Assembly: GCA_937891805.1 (NCBI GenBank)
Contig: CALATK010000306.1
Span: 1-5,093 of the forward strand
Direction: 5' to 3'
Length of the DNA stretch: 5,093 nt
From: an uncultured Fibrobacter sp.
Lineage (GTDB): Bacteria > Fibrobacterota > Fibrobacteria > Fibrobacterales > Fibrobacteraceae
This document shows positions 1 through 5,093 of the stretch, one piece after another; within the stretch, counting starts at the first letter, position 1; the number at the start of each line of letters is the position of its first letter. The position numbers and the translations under genes were made by a program. The notes beneath the pieces are model-generated. The model searched no databases and was not told the DNA's origin. It saw nothing but the letters and a program-made list of their open reading frames with translations.

Positions 1-2
1 GG

Positions 3-737
3 TATGTGAACGACGGCGAAAAGGACAAGCTGGCCGTGCAGATGGAAGACAAAAGCCTGCTGTTCATTACGCTGCCCCAGGCCATACAGAACCTGCCCAA
101 TGCAAAACTTTCGGACATGACCCGCAACAAGCTGATGCAGTTTTTTCCGGAGGATTCCCGCCGAGTCTCGGTGACGGTGGGGCAGGGGATTGTGTATCTC
201 GACGGCCTTGTGAAGAATTTGTCTGTAAAGCGTGCTATCAGGGCCTGCGTCAACGGCATGCAGAGGGTTCGCGGCTGCGTTGACTTTATGAAAATCAGTG
301 CGGAATCCTACACGTCGGACGAGCAGATTGAAAAGGCGATTCTCTCTCTCTTGGAAACGCCGGGGCTCAAGATTTTTAATTACAAGGTGCAGGTGGAACA
401 GGGGCGCGTGCAGGTGTCTCTGGACTGCATTCGTGAATATTTTCCCAAAGAAATCGAGAACAAGATTGCGGAATTTCCGGGCGTGCAGGACTTGGACGTG
501 AAAATTAATTCGATTCCCATGGACGAGATGGAAAATACCAAGGTCTGCAAGGAACTGGAATATGAGCTTTCCATGAATACCCGCTTGGGAGATTCCTTGA
601 TTCGCGTGAATTACGTAGATGAAAAGTATTTGCTGGAAGGAAAAGTTCATTCCATGATCCAGAAACAGCTGGCCATGTTCTGCGTGGCAAGGCGCGTGCT
701 GAGCACGTCTATTGAAAACAGGCTGAGGATAGTTTAA
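3..737 (+). CDS. BON-repeat protein, 5'-partial (three BON-like units)
   Basis: The function is unknown. The reading frame is open to the left edge: a Tyr codon precedes the GTG at 6, with no in-frame stop and no visible ribosome binding site. The true start is therefore probably outside the window, and 244 or more residues are seen only in part. Counting from the GTG, I see three successive units of about 60 residues with the BON pattern (helix, strand with V-x-V, turn, L-x-G-x-V, helix, strand). They lie at about 36-97 (VSVTV, then YLDGLV), 104-167 (YKVQVEQGRVQVSL) and 180-243 (IRVNYVDEKYLLEGKV). The middle unit lacks the usual Gly of L-x-G-x-V. BON domains in OsmY, BON-type lipoproteins and secretins are linked to envelope or phospholipid association. 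No signal peptide can be judged because the N-terminus is missing. The stop is 14 bases before the WYL regulator, so the two are probably co-transcribed. The BON call comes from pattern reading and is moderate; that this is a real gene is near certain. Confidence 0.72.
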   Translation, partial: YVNDGEKDKLAVQMEDKSLLFITLPQAIQNLPNAKLSDMTRNKLMQFFPEDSRRVSVTVGQGIVYLDGLVKNLSVKRAIRACVNGMQRVRGCVDFMKISAESYTSDEQIEKAILSLLETPGLKIFNYKVQVEQGRVQVSLDCIREYFPKEIENKIAEFPGVQDLDVKINSIPMDEMENTKVCKELEYELSMNTRLGDSLIRVNYVDEKYLLEGKVHSMIQKQLAMFCVARRVLSTSIENRLRIV

Positions 738-741
738 ACAA

Positions 742-746
742 AGAGG
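742..746 (+). promoter_or_regulatory. Ribosome binding site of the WYL regulator gene
   Basis: AGAGG lies five bases before the ATG at 752, in the 14-base gap after the BON-repeat gene. It fixes the start of the regulator and shows independent translation initiation within the shared transcript. Confidence 0.7.
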
Positions 747-751
747 TCGAT

Positions 752-1750
752 ATGGCTGGAAAAGGATACGAGAAAATCAACGATGTAAAGGCCCTGCTGA
801 AAGAATACAGGACCGTAGAAGAAATTGCGACCCATATCGGGCGTGGCCCTCGCACGGCATTCCGCTATCTGGAATACCTGCGGGGCGAAAACTGCGGGCT
901 CCGTAAAGGCAAGAATAGCCTGGGCCAGACCGCGTTCAAGATTCAGGTGAACGAGCAGGTTTCTTTCAACCAGGAATCCGTAAAGCAGCTTGAAAAAATC
1001 AAGAAGAACATGACGGGAAAATCTCCCAGCGATATGAAAAATCGTAAGCTGGTGGACAAGCTCATCACCGCCATGCAGACCACCAACCCCGACGATTTCA
1101 GGCCCGAAGCCATCACTACGGACAAGGACCTGATTATGGATTATGGCCCCTGGAGCGACAACAAGATTCAGGATCTGTACGTGAACAAGGTGCTGGACGC
1201 TATCCACAGCGGTGTAAAAATCCGTATCGCCTACCACCACGGCACCAAGAAAAAAGATGACGAAACTATCGAGATTAGCCCCGTGAAGGTGGTGATGCGC
1301 ATGGACACGGTTTACATTATCGGCGCAGACGATAGCTTTGCAGAAACGGGCATCTTGAAAATGTACATGCTTGAAAACGTGATGAACATTACGGTCACCA
1401 ACAAGTTGGCCCTAAGTGGAATCTTTTTTGACGAGCAGAGTTATTACAAGTATGCCTATGGGAAATATATAGATCCGAAAATTGCGCCCCAGGATATTTC
1501 CCTGCAGATTCGCTCCAGCAATAACGACTGGCTCAAGACCCAGTTCGAAAAATCCCATTTCAATCCGCCTGCGGTTGTGCGCAAGGACAAGAACAAGAAC
1601 GACATTGTGGACCTGAAACTCCGCATCACGCCTGACTTTAAGGCTTGGCTTATGGGCGTCTTGCCGGACGTGAAAATCCTGAAGCCGGAATCCCTGAAGA
1701 AGGAAATGAAGGACCTGCTGAAGAAGACCTTGTCCGAAATGGAAGACTGA
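752..1750 (+). CDS. HTH/WYL-domain transcriptional regulator
   Basis: This is a predicted cytoplasmic DNA-binding regulator of 332 residues, the usual length for the WYL family. Residues 7-45 form a helix-turn-helix (TVEEIATHIGRGPRTAFRYL, with GRGPRTAFRYL as recognition helix). A wing follows to about 65 (LRKGKNSLGQTAFKI). A linker of about 75 residues, rich in Lys and Asn, leads to a WYL-like domain at about 143-218, containing IRIAYHHG, IEISPVKVV, RMDTVYIIGAD and ILKMYMLENV. The signature Trp-Tyr-Leu is degenerate here (Val-Tyr-Ile at about 187-189), but the surrounding strand pattern is kept. Residues 246-328 match the C-terminal extension (WCX-like: DISLQIRSS, then DLKLRITPDFKAWLMGVLPDVKIL). 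WYL proteins bind nucleic acid or small ligands and act as repressors or activators; the ligand and targets here are unknown. The ATG at 752 has a good ribosome binding site. The gene sits between the BON-repeat gene and queA in one apparent operon, so control of its own operon is possible. Confidence 0.88.
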   Translation: MAGKGYEKINDVKALLKEYRTVEEIATHIGRGPRTAFRYLEYLRGENCGLRKGKNSLGQTAFKIQVNEQVSFNQESVKQLEKIKKNMTGKSPSDMKNRKLVDKLITAMQTTNPDDFRPEAITTDKDLIMDYGPWSDNKIQDLYVNKVLDAIHSGVKIRIAYHHGTKKKDDETIEISPVKVVMRMDTVYIIGADDSFAETGILKMYMLENVMNITVTNKLALSGIFFDEQSYYKYAYGKYIDPKIAPQDISLQIRSSNNDWLKTQFEKSHFNPPAVVRKDKNKNDIVDLKLRITPDFKAWLMGVLPDVKILKPESLKKEMKDLLKKTLSEMED

Positions 1751-1751
1751 C

Positions 1752-1759
1752 GGAAGGGA
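1752..1759 (+). promoter_or_regulatory. Ribosome binding region of queA
   Basis: GGAAGGGA is the only purine-rich stretch in the 19-base gap between the regulator stop and queA. It ends 7 bases before a GTG (1767) and 10 bases before an ATG (1770). Either start is usable, and the adjacent GTG-ATG pair cannot be resolved from spacing alone. Confidence 0.5.
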
Positions 1760-1769
1760 ACGTAGCGTG

Positions 1770-2819
1770 ATGGAATCGGAACACAAACTTTCGGATTACA
1801 ATTTCGAATTCCCGAAGGAACTGATTGCAAGCCGCACGGCAGGCAAGGGCAAGACCCGCATATTGCACTGTCCCAAGGACGGCGGGGAACGCCACATAAT
1901 GAAGGCGCCTGAAATTGTGGAGCTGTTCCGCTCGGGCGATTGTCTTGTGGTGAACAACACCAAGGTGATTCCGGCCCGCCTCTACGGTCACACCCTCCAT
2001 GGCGGCGAAGTGGAAACTCTCCTGGTGCAGGCGCTGATTCCTGCAGAAAACGGAGAGGCCCGCTACGAGGCCCAGGTTCGCCCCGGCAAGGCTTTCAAGA
2101 TTGGTCGCGAACTTGAAATCGCCGGCGTCAAGACCGTTGTGGAAGACATCAAGGAAGACGGTGCCCGGGTGCTCCGTTTTGCGGTGACGCCTGTGGAACT
2201 GGAAGCGGTGATGAATCGGGAAGGCCATGTGCCGCTGCCGCCTTACATTGACCGCCCCGATGACGAAGACGATAAGTTGGCCTACCAGACGATTTTTGCA
2301 AAGTATTCGGGCGCCGTGGCCGCCCCTACGGCAAGCCTCCACTTCAGCGAAGAAATGCTCGAGGCCCTGAAGGCGAAGGGCGTATACGTTGCCGAAGTCA
2401 CCTTGCATGTGGGCCCCGGAACATTCCAGAATATTTCGGTGGAAGATTTTACCCAGCACAAGATGCACGGCGAGCATTACGAGTTGACCAAGGAAAATGC
2501 CGAGATTATCAACAAGGCAAAACGGGAAGGCGGTCGTATCGTGACGGTGGGCACCACCAGCACCCGTGTAGTCGAGACCATTGCCGATGCGAATGGAATC
2601 GTAAGGGCGCAATCGGGCGTGACCCATGCGTTCTTCTATCCGGGTTATCGCTACAAGATTGTGGACGGACTCTTGACCAATTTCCACTGGCCGAAGAGCA
2701 GCCTCATTTTACTGGTTTCCGCGTTCTATGGCCGCGAAAACACGCTTGCCGCCTACAAGATGGCGGTAGAGAACAAGATGAAACTGTTCAGCTACGGCGA
2801 CGGGATGCTGATACTGTAG
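1770..2819 (+). CDS. queA: S-adenosylmethionine:tRNA ribosyltransferase-isomerase (QueA)
   Basis: This cytoplasmic enzyme of queuosine biosynthesis transfers and isomerises the ribosyl group of S-adenosylmethionine onto 7-aminomethyl-7-deazaguanine (preQ1) at position 34 of GUN-anticodon tRNAs, giving epoxyqueuosine. The 349-residue length is normal. Family motifs occur in order: LSDYNFEFPKELIA (about 7-20), LVVNNTKVIPARLYG (about 59-73), AQVRPGK (about 101-107), GHVPLPPYIDRP (about 152-163), YQTIFAKYSGAVAAPTASLH (about 172-191), VTLHVGPGTF (about 210-219), HKMHGEHYEL (about 230-239), VGTTSTRVVE (about 260-269), LLTNFHWPKSSL (about 301-312) and FSYGDGMLIL at the end. Small departures from the commonest forms are NNTK for NDTR, NFHW for NFHL and GDGM for GDAM. 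The ATG at 1770 is preferred over the GTG at 1767, which would add one Met. It is the last gene of the plus-strand group, 19 bases after the WYL regulator. No other queuosine gene is in the window. The identification is very secure. Confidence 0.97.
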   Translation: MESEHKLSDYNFEFPKELIASRTAGKGKTRILHCPKDGGERHIMKAPEIVELFRSGDCLVVNNTKVIPARLYGHTLHGGEVETLLVQALIPAENGEARYEAQVRPGKAFKIGRELEIAGVKTVVEDIKEDGARVLRFAVTPVELEAVMNREGHVPLPPYIDRPDDEDDKLAYQTIFAKYSGAVAAPTASLHFSEEMLEALKAKGVYVAEVTLHVGPGTFQNISVEDFTQHKMHGEHYELTKENAEIINKAKREGGRIVTVGTTSTRVVETIADANGIVRAQSGVTHAFFYPGYRYKIVDGLLTNFHWPKSSLILLVSAFYGRENTLAAYKMAVENKMKLFSYGDGMLIL

Positions 2820-2826
2820 CCTTGGC
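2820..2826. other. Seven-base gap between convergent gene ends
   Basis: The queA stop (TAG, 2817-2819) and the stop of the minus-strand membrane protein gene (TAA, 2829-2827) are separated by seven bases. No terminator fits in the gap. Nearby inverted repeats are GCTACGG/CTGTAGC (2791-2797 with 2814-2820, one G-T pair, 16-base loop) and TCCCA/TGGGA (2848-2852 with 2856-2860, 3-base loop). Neither is followed by a T-run on either strand. Transcripts from the two sides would therefore overlap or end by a factor-dependent route. Confidence 0.6.
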
Positions 2827-3315
2827 TTACTTTGTAGTAGAATCTGCTCCCAGGGTGGGAATCAGCTTATTCTCTTGGCAGAGATTTTCTTCCCTGATTT
2901 TGAAGGTGAAGTCTACCAGGTTGTTCTCGAACATTTTCTGGTAGGGCTTCTTTTGCTGCACGCTCTGGAGTGCGCAAGTGCAGTAGTTGATACGCTGGAC
3001 CAGTTTCGCTTCGTCCGAGGGAGTGCCCTGGGCAAAGACGCATTCGTGCATGATGGCGTATTCCATGGGACGGTCGTAACGTCCCTTGCACTTGTTTTTC
3101 AGGTCGGGCTGTGCGGCCACCTTTTCGATAATCCCCTGGCTGGGAACGTCGTTGACAACCTTGCAGGTGACAAAGCCGCCGGCAAAAAAGGCGAGGCAGA
3201 GAGCCATGTTGATAAGGAATCGCTTGCCGCGGCTAATCTTGTTGTAGTTCCGCTCTACGGCTTCCAAGGTTTGGGTGGCGTGTAGCCTGACGTCATCTAA
3301 ATCGTTGTTTTCCAT
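2827..3315 (-). CDS. Small single-pass membrane protein with cysteine-bearing exported domain
   Basis: I do not recognise this gene and assign no function. The 162-residue protein has a polar N-terminus (1-30) and a basic patch (RGKR, 29-32). One hydrophobic segment follows (about 33-51, FLINMALCLAFFAGGFVTC), then about 110 hydrophilic residues. Basic residues before the helix predict the N-terminus inside and the C-terminal domain outside the cytoplasmic membrane. That domain carries Cys 76, 92, 112, 114 and 146, including a Cys-Thr-Cys pair in INYCTCALQSVQQKKPYQKM. This suggests disulfides or metal binding. The segment could also be an uncleaved signal peptide. Cys 40 and 51 lie within or at the end of the helix; no convincing lipobox is present. 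The ATG at 3315 has AAGG eight bases upstream. The gene begins 10 bases after the hpt stop, so it is probably the last gene of the minus-strand operon. Its reality is supported by the tight packing and coherent topology. Confidence 0.82.
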   Translation of the reverse strand: MENNDLDDVRLHATQTLEAVERNYNKISRGKRFLINMALCLAFFAGGFVTCKVVNDVPSQGIIEKVAAQPDLKNKCKGRYDRPMEYAIMHECVFAQGTPSDEAKLVQRINYCTCALQSVQQKKPYQKMFENNLVDFTFKIREENLCQENKLIPTLGADSTTK

Positions 3316-3323
3316 GGAGTGTA

Positions 3324-3327
3324 CCTT
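3324..3327 (-). promoter_or_regulatory. Ribosome binding site of the small membrane protein gene
   Basis: On the minus strand AAGG lies eight bases before the ATG at 3315, and its two A residues are part of the hpt stop codon. It supports that start and suggests that translation of the two genes is coupled. Confidence 0.5.
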
Positions 3328-3853
3328 AGTTTTCGCTTTCCAGAGTCCAGATGTCGGGCATGGTGCGGTATTCTCCGGCGCAGTCCAGCCCGTAGCCCAC
3401 TACGAAACCGTCTTCGATGGAGAACCCGACGAAGTCCGCCTTGTAGTCCACTTCCCGACGGGCCCGCTTTTCTAGCAGCACGCAGCTGCGGACTTCGGCG
3501 GCGCCTTTTTCCTTAAGCAGGTCCACCAGTTTTTGCAGGGTGCGGCCCGTGTCCAGGATGTCGTCGATGAGCAGGACCTTTTTGCCTTTCAGGTCCAGCT
3601 CGTCCAGCAGGGAGACCTTCAGCTGGCCGGAACTTTCCGTAGAGTCGCCGTAGCTGGACGCCCTGATGAAGGAAACCTTGATGTCCTTGTTGGGGAAATG
3701 CCTGCACAGGTCCGACACGAACACGAAGGAGCCCGTAAGCACGCCAACGATGGTGTCGAACTTGTAGTTCCGGGCGATTTTTTCGCCCAGAAGTTGGACC
3801 ATCCCCTGGATGGCCTCTGCCGTAAAGAGGGGCATGAGGCTCATCTTATACAT
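3326..3853 (-). CDS. hpt: Hypoxanthine phosphoribosyltransferase
   Basis: This cytoplasmic purine-salvage enzyme joins hypoxanthine (often also guanine) to PRPP, giving IMP or GMP and pyrophosphate. The 175 residues are the normal bacterial length. Visible motifs are the pyrophosphate loop VGVLTGSFVFVSDLCRHF (about 36-53), the flexible-loop Ser-Ser-Tyr in RASSYGDS (64-71), the PRPP-binding signature VLLIDDILDTGRT (93-105) with likely catalytic base Asp101, and Lys129 for purine recognition in LLEKRARREV. The C-terminal block DFVGFSIEDGFVVGYGLD (140-157) is followed by Arg163 of EYRTMPDI. The signature has Asp-Asp where many Hpt proteins have Glu-Asp, and the first loop reads LTG where E. coli has LRG; both look conservative. 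The start at 3853 overlaps the stop of the upstream DUF3536 gene by 8 bases. A second ATG at 3844 is possible but is farther from the GAGG. Its place between a GH57-type gene and a membrane protein does not explain a shared job. Confidence 0.95.
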   Translation of the reverse strand: MYKMSLMPLFTAEAIQGMVQLLGEKIARNYKFDTIVGVLTGSFVFVSDLCRHFPNKDIKVSFIRASSYGDSTESSGQLKVSLLDELDLKGKKVLLIDDILDTGRTLQKLVDLLKEKGAAEVRSCVLLEKRARREVDYKADFVGFSIEDGFVVGYGLDCAGEYRTMPDIWTLESEN

Positions 3854-5093
3854 TGCCTACCTCGAAATTCAGCCACTGGAACACGGGAATCATGGCTTTC
3901 AGCTTGCCCTTGGGATTCTTCTTGAATTCCTGGAACATGGGGAATGCCTGGTTCTCGATGGAGGTCTTGTCGATGTAGATGTGCAGCCAGTCCGCCAAAG
4001 AAATCAGGTTCGTGATGTAGAGGATGGTGGGCTGTTTCAGGTTCTCGAAAACCTGGTCCAGGCATTCTACAATCTTACGGTGGACCATGCGGCCCGTCCC
4101 GCCGAAGGAGAAGGTGGCGTTCAGGGAGTTGGCTTCCTTGACTAGGGCCTCGATTTCCTTGAAGTTTTCCTGCTCCGGATTATCCAGGTATTCCAGCACC
4201 AGGTGGTGGATCTTGGAATTGATGTCCAGGGAAAGAATGGTCCGGATGGTGTCCGGCAGGGTATGGTCCGGGTCGGCCCGGCTGTCGATGGAAAGCCCCT
4301 TCTGAACGGCAAAGTCCGAGAAGGCCTCCGTAATGTCCTTGAGGCTCCGCTTGGTTTCCAGCTGATTGATGCGCTTCAGGGAATCGCTCATCAGGTGACG
4401 CATCTGCACCACGTAGGCGGTGGGGAACTGGTGCTGAAGTTCTTCGGCGCTCTTGTTCGGGTTTTCTACGAAGGAGAGCTTGTTCACCTCGGGTTCGCCG
4501 TCGGCCACCACCAGGTTCACGCGGCCCATGGAATCGGACAGCACCAGGATTGTTGCCACCCGGGATTCCCCGATGGTCTTGTCGTCGTAGGTGGCCCGCA
4601 CCAGGGTCTGCTTGCGGCGGGAGGCGATCTTTGTAGAAGTGAGCTTCGCGTTCTTCTGGTCGTAGCCCTCTTCCAGTCCCAGGTGGAAAATGGCGGCCCG
4701 TTCGGCCATGAGCTTCACCGTCACGGGGACCTCGTCCTTGGCGTAGCGGGTGTAAACTTCGGCGCCGTTCCACTTGTGCTCATTGCTGGTGGCCCGGGCG
4801 AGGATGCTCATGAAGCGGTTCTCGATGGAGTGCCCGAAGGGGAGGAACGGCTGCATCAGTTCCATGGCCCGGAGGGCGTAGCGCATGTTCTGCACAGGTT
4901 CCAGGCCTTCAATGTCGTTGAAGAACCAGCCGCAGCTGGTAAAGCTGAACAGGCAGAACTTCTGGATTTCCAGAAGACGCACGGCCTTGGCGCTTTCTTC
5001 GGCGTTTTCGGGATTGTTCAGGATGGTCTTCAGGAATGCGGAGAGGCGGGTTTCGTCTTCGGGCGCGACCAATGCTTGCACGTATCCGTTCCG
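3846..5093 (-). CDS. DUF3536 (GH57-associated) protein, C-terminal part
   Basis: The gene runs off the right edge. The frame is open to 5093 (Arg-Asn-Gly-Tyr before the GTG at 5081), so that GTG is an internal Val and not a start. About 415 residues are visible. They match my recollection of the DUF3536 domain that follows the GH57 glycosidase fold in proteins grouped with alpha-amylase/alpha-mannosidase. The matching points are RNGYVQALVAPE at the visible start, LLEIQKFCLFSFTSCGWFFNDI (about 40-61, split here by the key TSCGWFF at 52-58), the VQNMRYALRAMELM helix, GAEVYTRYAKDEVP, and a mostly helical C-terminus with a central beta-rich stretch (VATILVLSDSMGRVNLVVADG). The N-terminal half, which would hold any GH57 catalytic residues, is outside the window, so activity on alpha-glucans is only inferred. 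No membrane segment or signal is visible in this part. The stop overlaps the hpt start by 8 bases, indicating co-transcription. Confidence 0.85.
   Translation of the reverse strand, partial: RNGYVQALVAPEDETRLSAFLKTILNNPENAEESAKAVRLLEIQKFCLFSFTSCGWFFNDIEGLEPVQNMRYALRAMELMQPFLPFGHSIENRFMSILARATSNEHKWNGAEVYTRYAKDEVPVTVKLMAERAAIFHLGLEEGYDQKNAKLTSTKIASRRKQTLVRATYDDKTIGESRVATILVLSDSMGRVNLVVADGEPEVNKLSFVENPNKSAEELQHQFPTAYVVQMRHLMSDSLKRINQLETKRSLKDITEAFSDFAVQKGLSIDSRADPDHTLPDTIRTILSLDINSKIHHLVLEYLDNPEQENFKEIEALVKEANSLNATFSFGGTGRMVHRKIVECLDQVFENLKQPTILYITNLISLADWLHIYIDKTSIENQAFPMFQEFKKNPKGKLKAMIPVFQWLNFEVGNV
3859..3863 (-). promoter_or_regulatory. Ribosome binding site of hpt
   Basis: GAGGT on the minus strand lies five bases before the ATG at 3853 and inside the end of the DUF3536 coding sequence. 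This spacing favours the 3853 start over the in-frame ATG at 3844, which would be 14 bases away. Confidence 0.65.

Noticed and set aside
734..1240. A 168-codon minus-strand open frame opposite the WYL regulator
   Set aside because: It covers the well-formed HTH region and ribosome binding site of the regulator on the other strand. It has no family features of its own.
1650..2687. A 345-codon minus-strand open frame opposite queA
   Set aside because: It lies antisense to a gene whose conserved motifs are unmistakable, has a His/Arg-rich composition and no recognisable domain. It is explained by the G/C-ending codon bias of queA, which keeps stops out of the opposite strand.
2791..2820. Inverted repeat at the end of queA (7-base arms, 16-base loop), considered as a terminator
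   Set aside because: The loop is long, the stem contains a G-T pair, and no T-run follows on either strand.
2848..2860. Short TCCCA-GGG-TGGGA hairpin considered as a terminator for queA
   Set aside because: The stem is only five base pairs and the bases after it are not a T-run. A palindrome of this size is expected by chance.
2875..3285. A 136-codon plus-strand open frame opposite the small membrane protein gene
   Set aside because: The minus-strand reading gives a coherent topology, a ribosome binding site and operon spacing. The plus-strand reading has none of these.
3533..3925. A 130-codon plus-strand open frame opposite hpt
   Set aside because: It is antisense to the conserved Hpt motifs and crosses the overlap of two real genes, and it has no recognisable domain.
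4180..4773. A 197-codon minus-strand frame inside the DUF3536 gene
   Set aside because: It is shifted relative to the DUF3536 frame and gives an Arg/Gly/Pro-rich product without hydrophobic core patterns, the usual look of an out-of-frame shadow.

Overview
The window is gene-dense bacterial chromosomal DNA. It holds six protein-coding genes in two convergent groups, with almost no non-coding sequence. No RNA gene, mobile element, CRISPR array, long repeat or clear terminator could be supported. The gene content (a GH57/DUF3536-type protein, a divergent WYL regulator, queA, hpt) and the codon use fit a Gram-negative-like anaerobe. Fibrobacter or another Fibrobacterota member is my best guess, but this rests on general resemblance and not on a search.

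Left half, plus strand (3 to 2819): a 5'-truncated protein that reads as three consecutive BON-like units, then a helix-turn-helix/WYL transcription regulator, then queA, the tRNA queuosine-pathway enzyme. The gaps are 14 and 19 bases, so the three are probably co-transcribed. The promoter must lie left of the window or inside the first gene.

Right half, minus strand (5093 down to 2827): the C-terminal part of a DUF3536-containing protein (the C-terminal partner of GH57 glycosidase-like domains), then hpt (hypoxanthine phosphoribosyltransferase), then a small single-pass membrane protein with a cysteine-bearing exported domain. The first two genes overlap by 8 bases and the next two are 10 bases apart, so this also looks like one transcription unit. 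Its promoter is beyond the right edge.

The two groups meet tail to tail at 2819/2827 with 7 bases between stop codons, so any terminator there would have to lie inside coding sequence. The best-understood functions are queuosine synthesis (QueA) and purine salvage (Hpt). The BON-repeat protein, the WYL regulator and the cysteine-bearing membrane protein have no assigned role and are the parts most worth following up. I did not see convincing evidence of a defence system or other wholly new multi-gene system.
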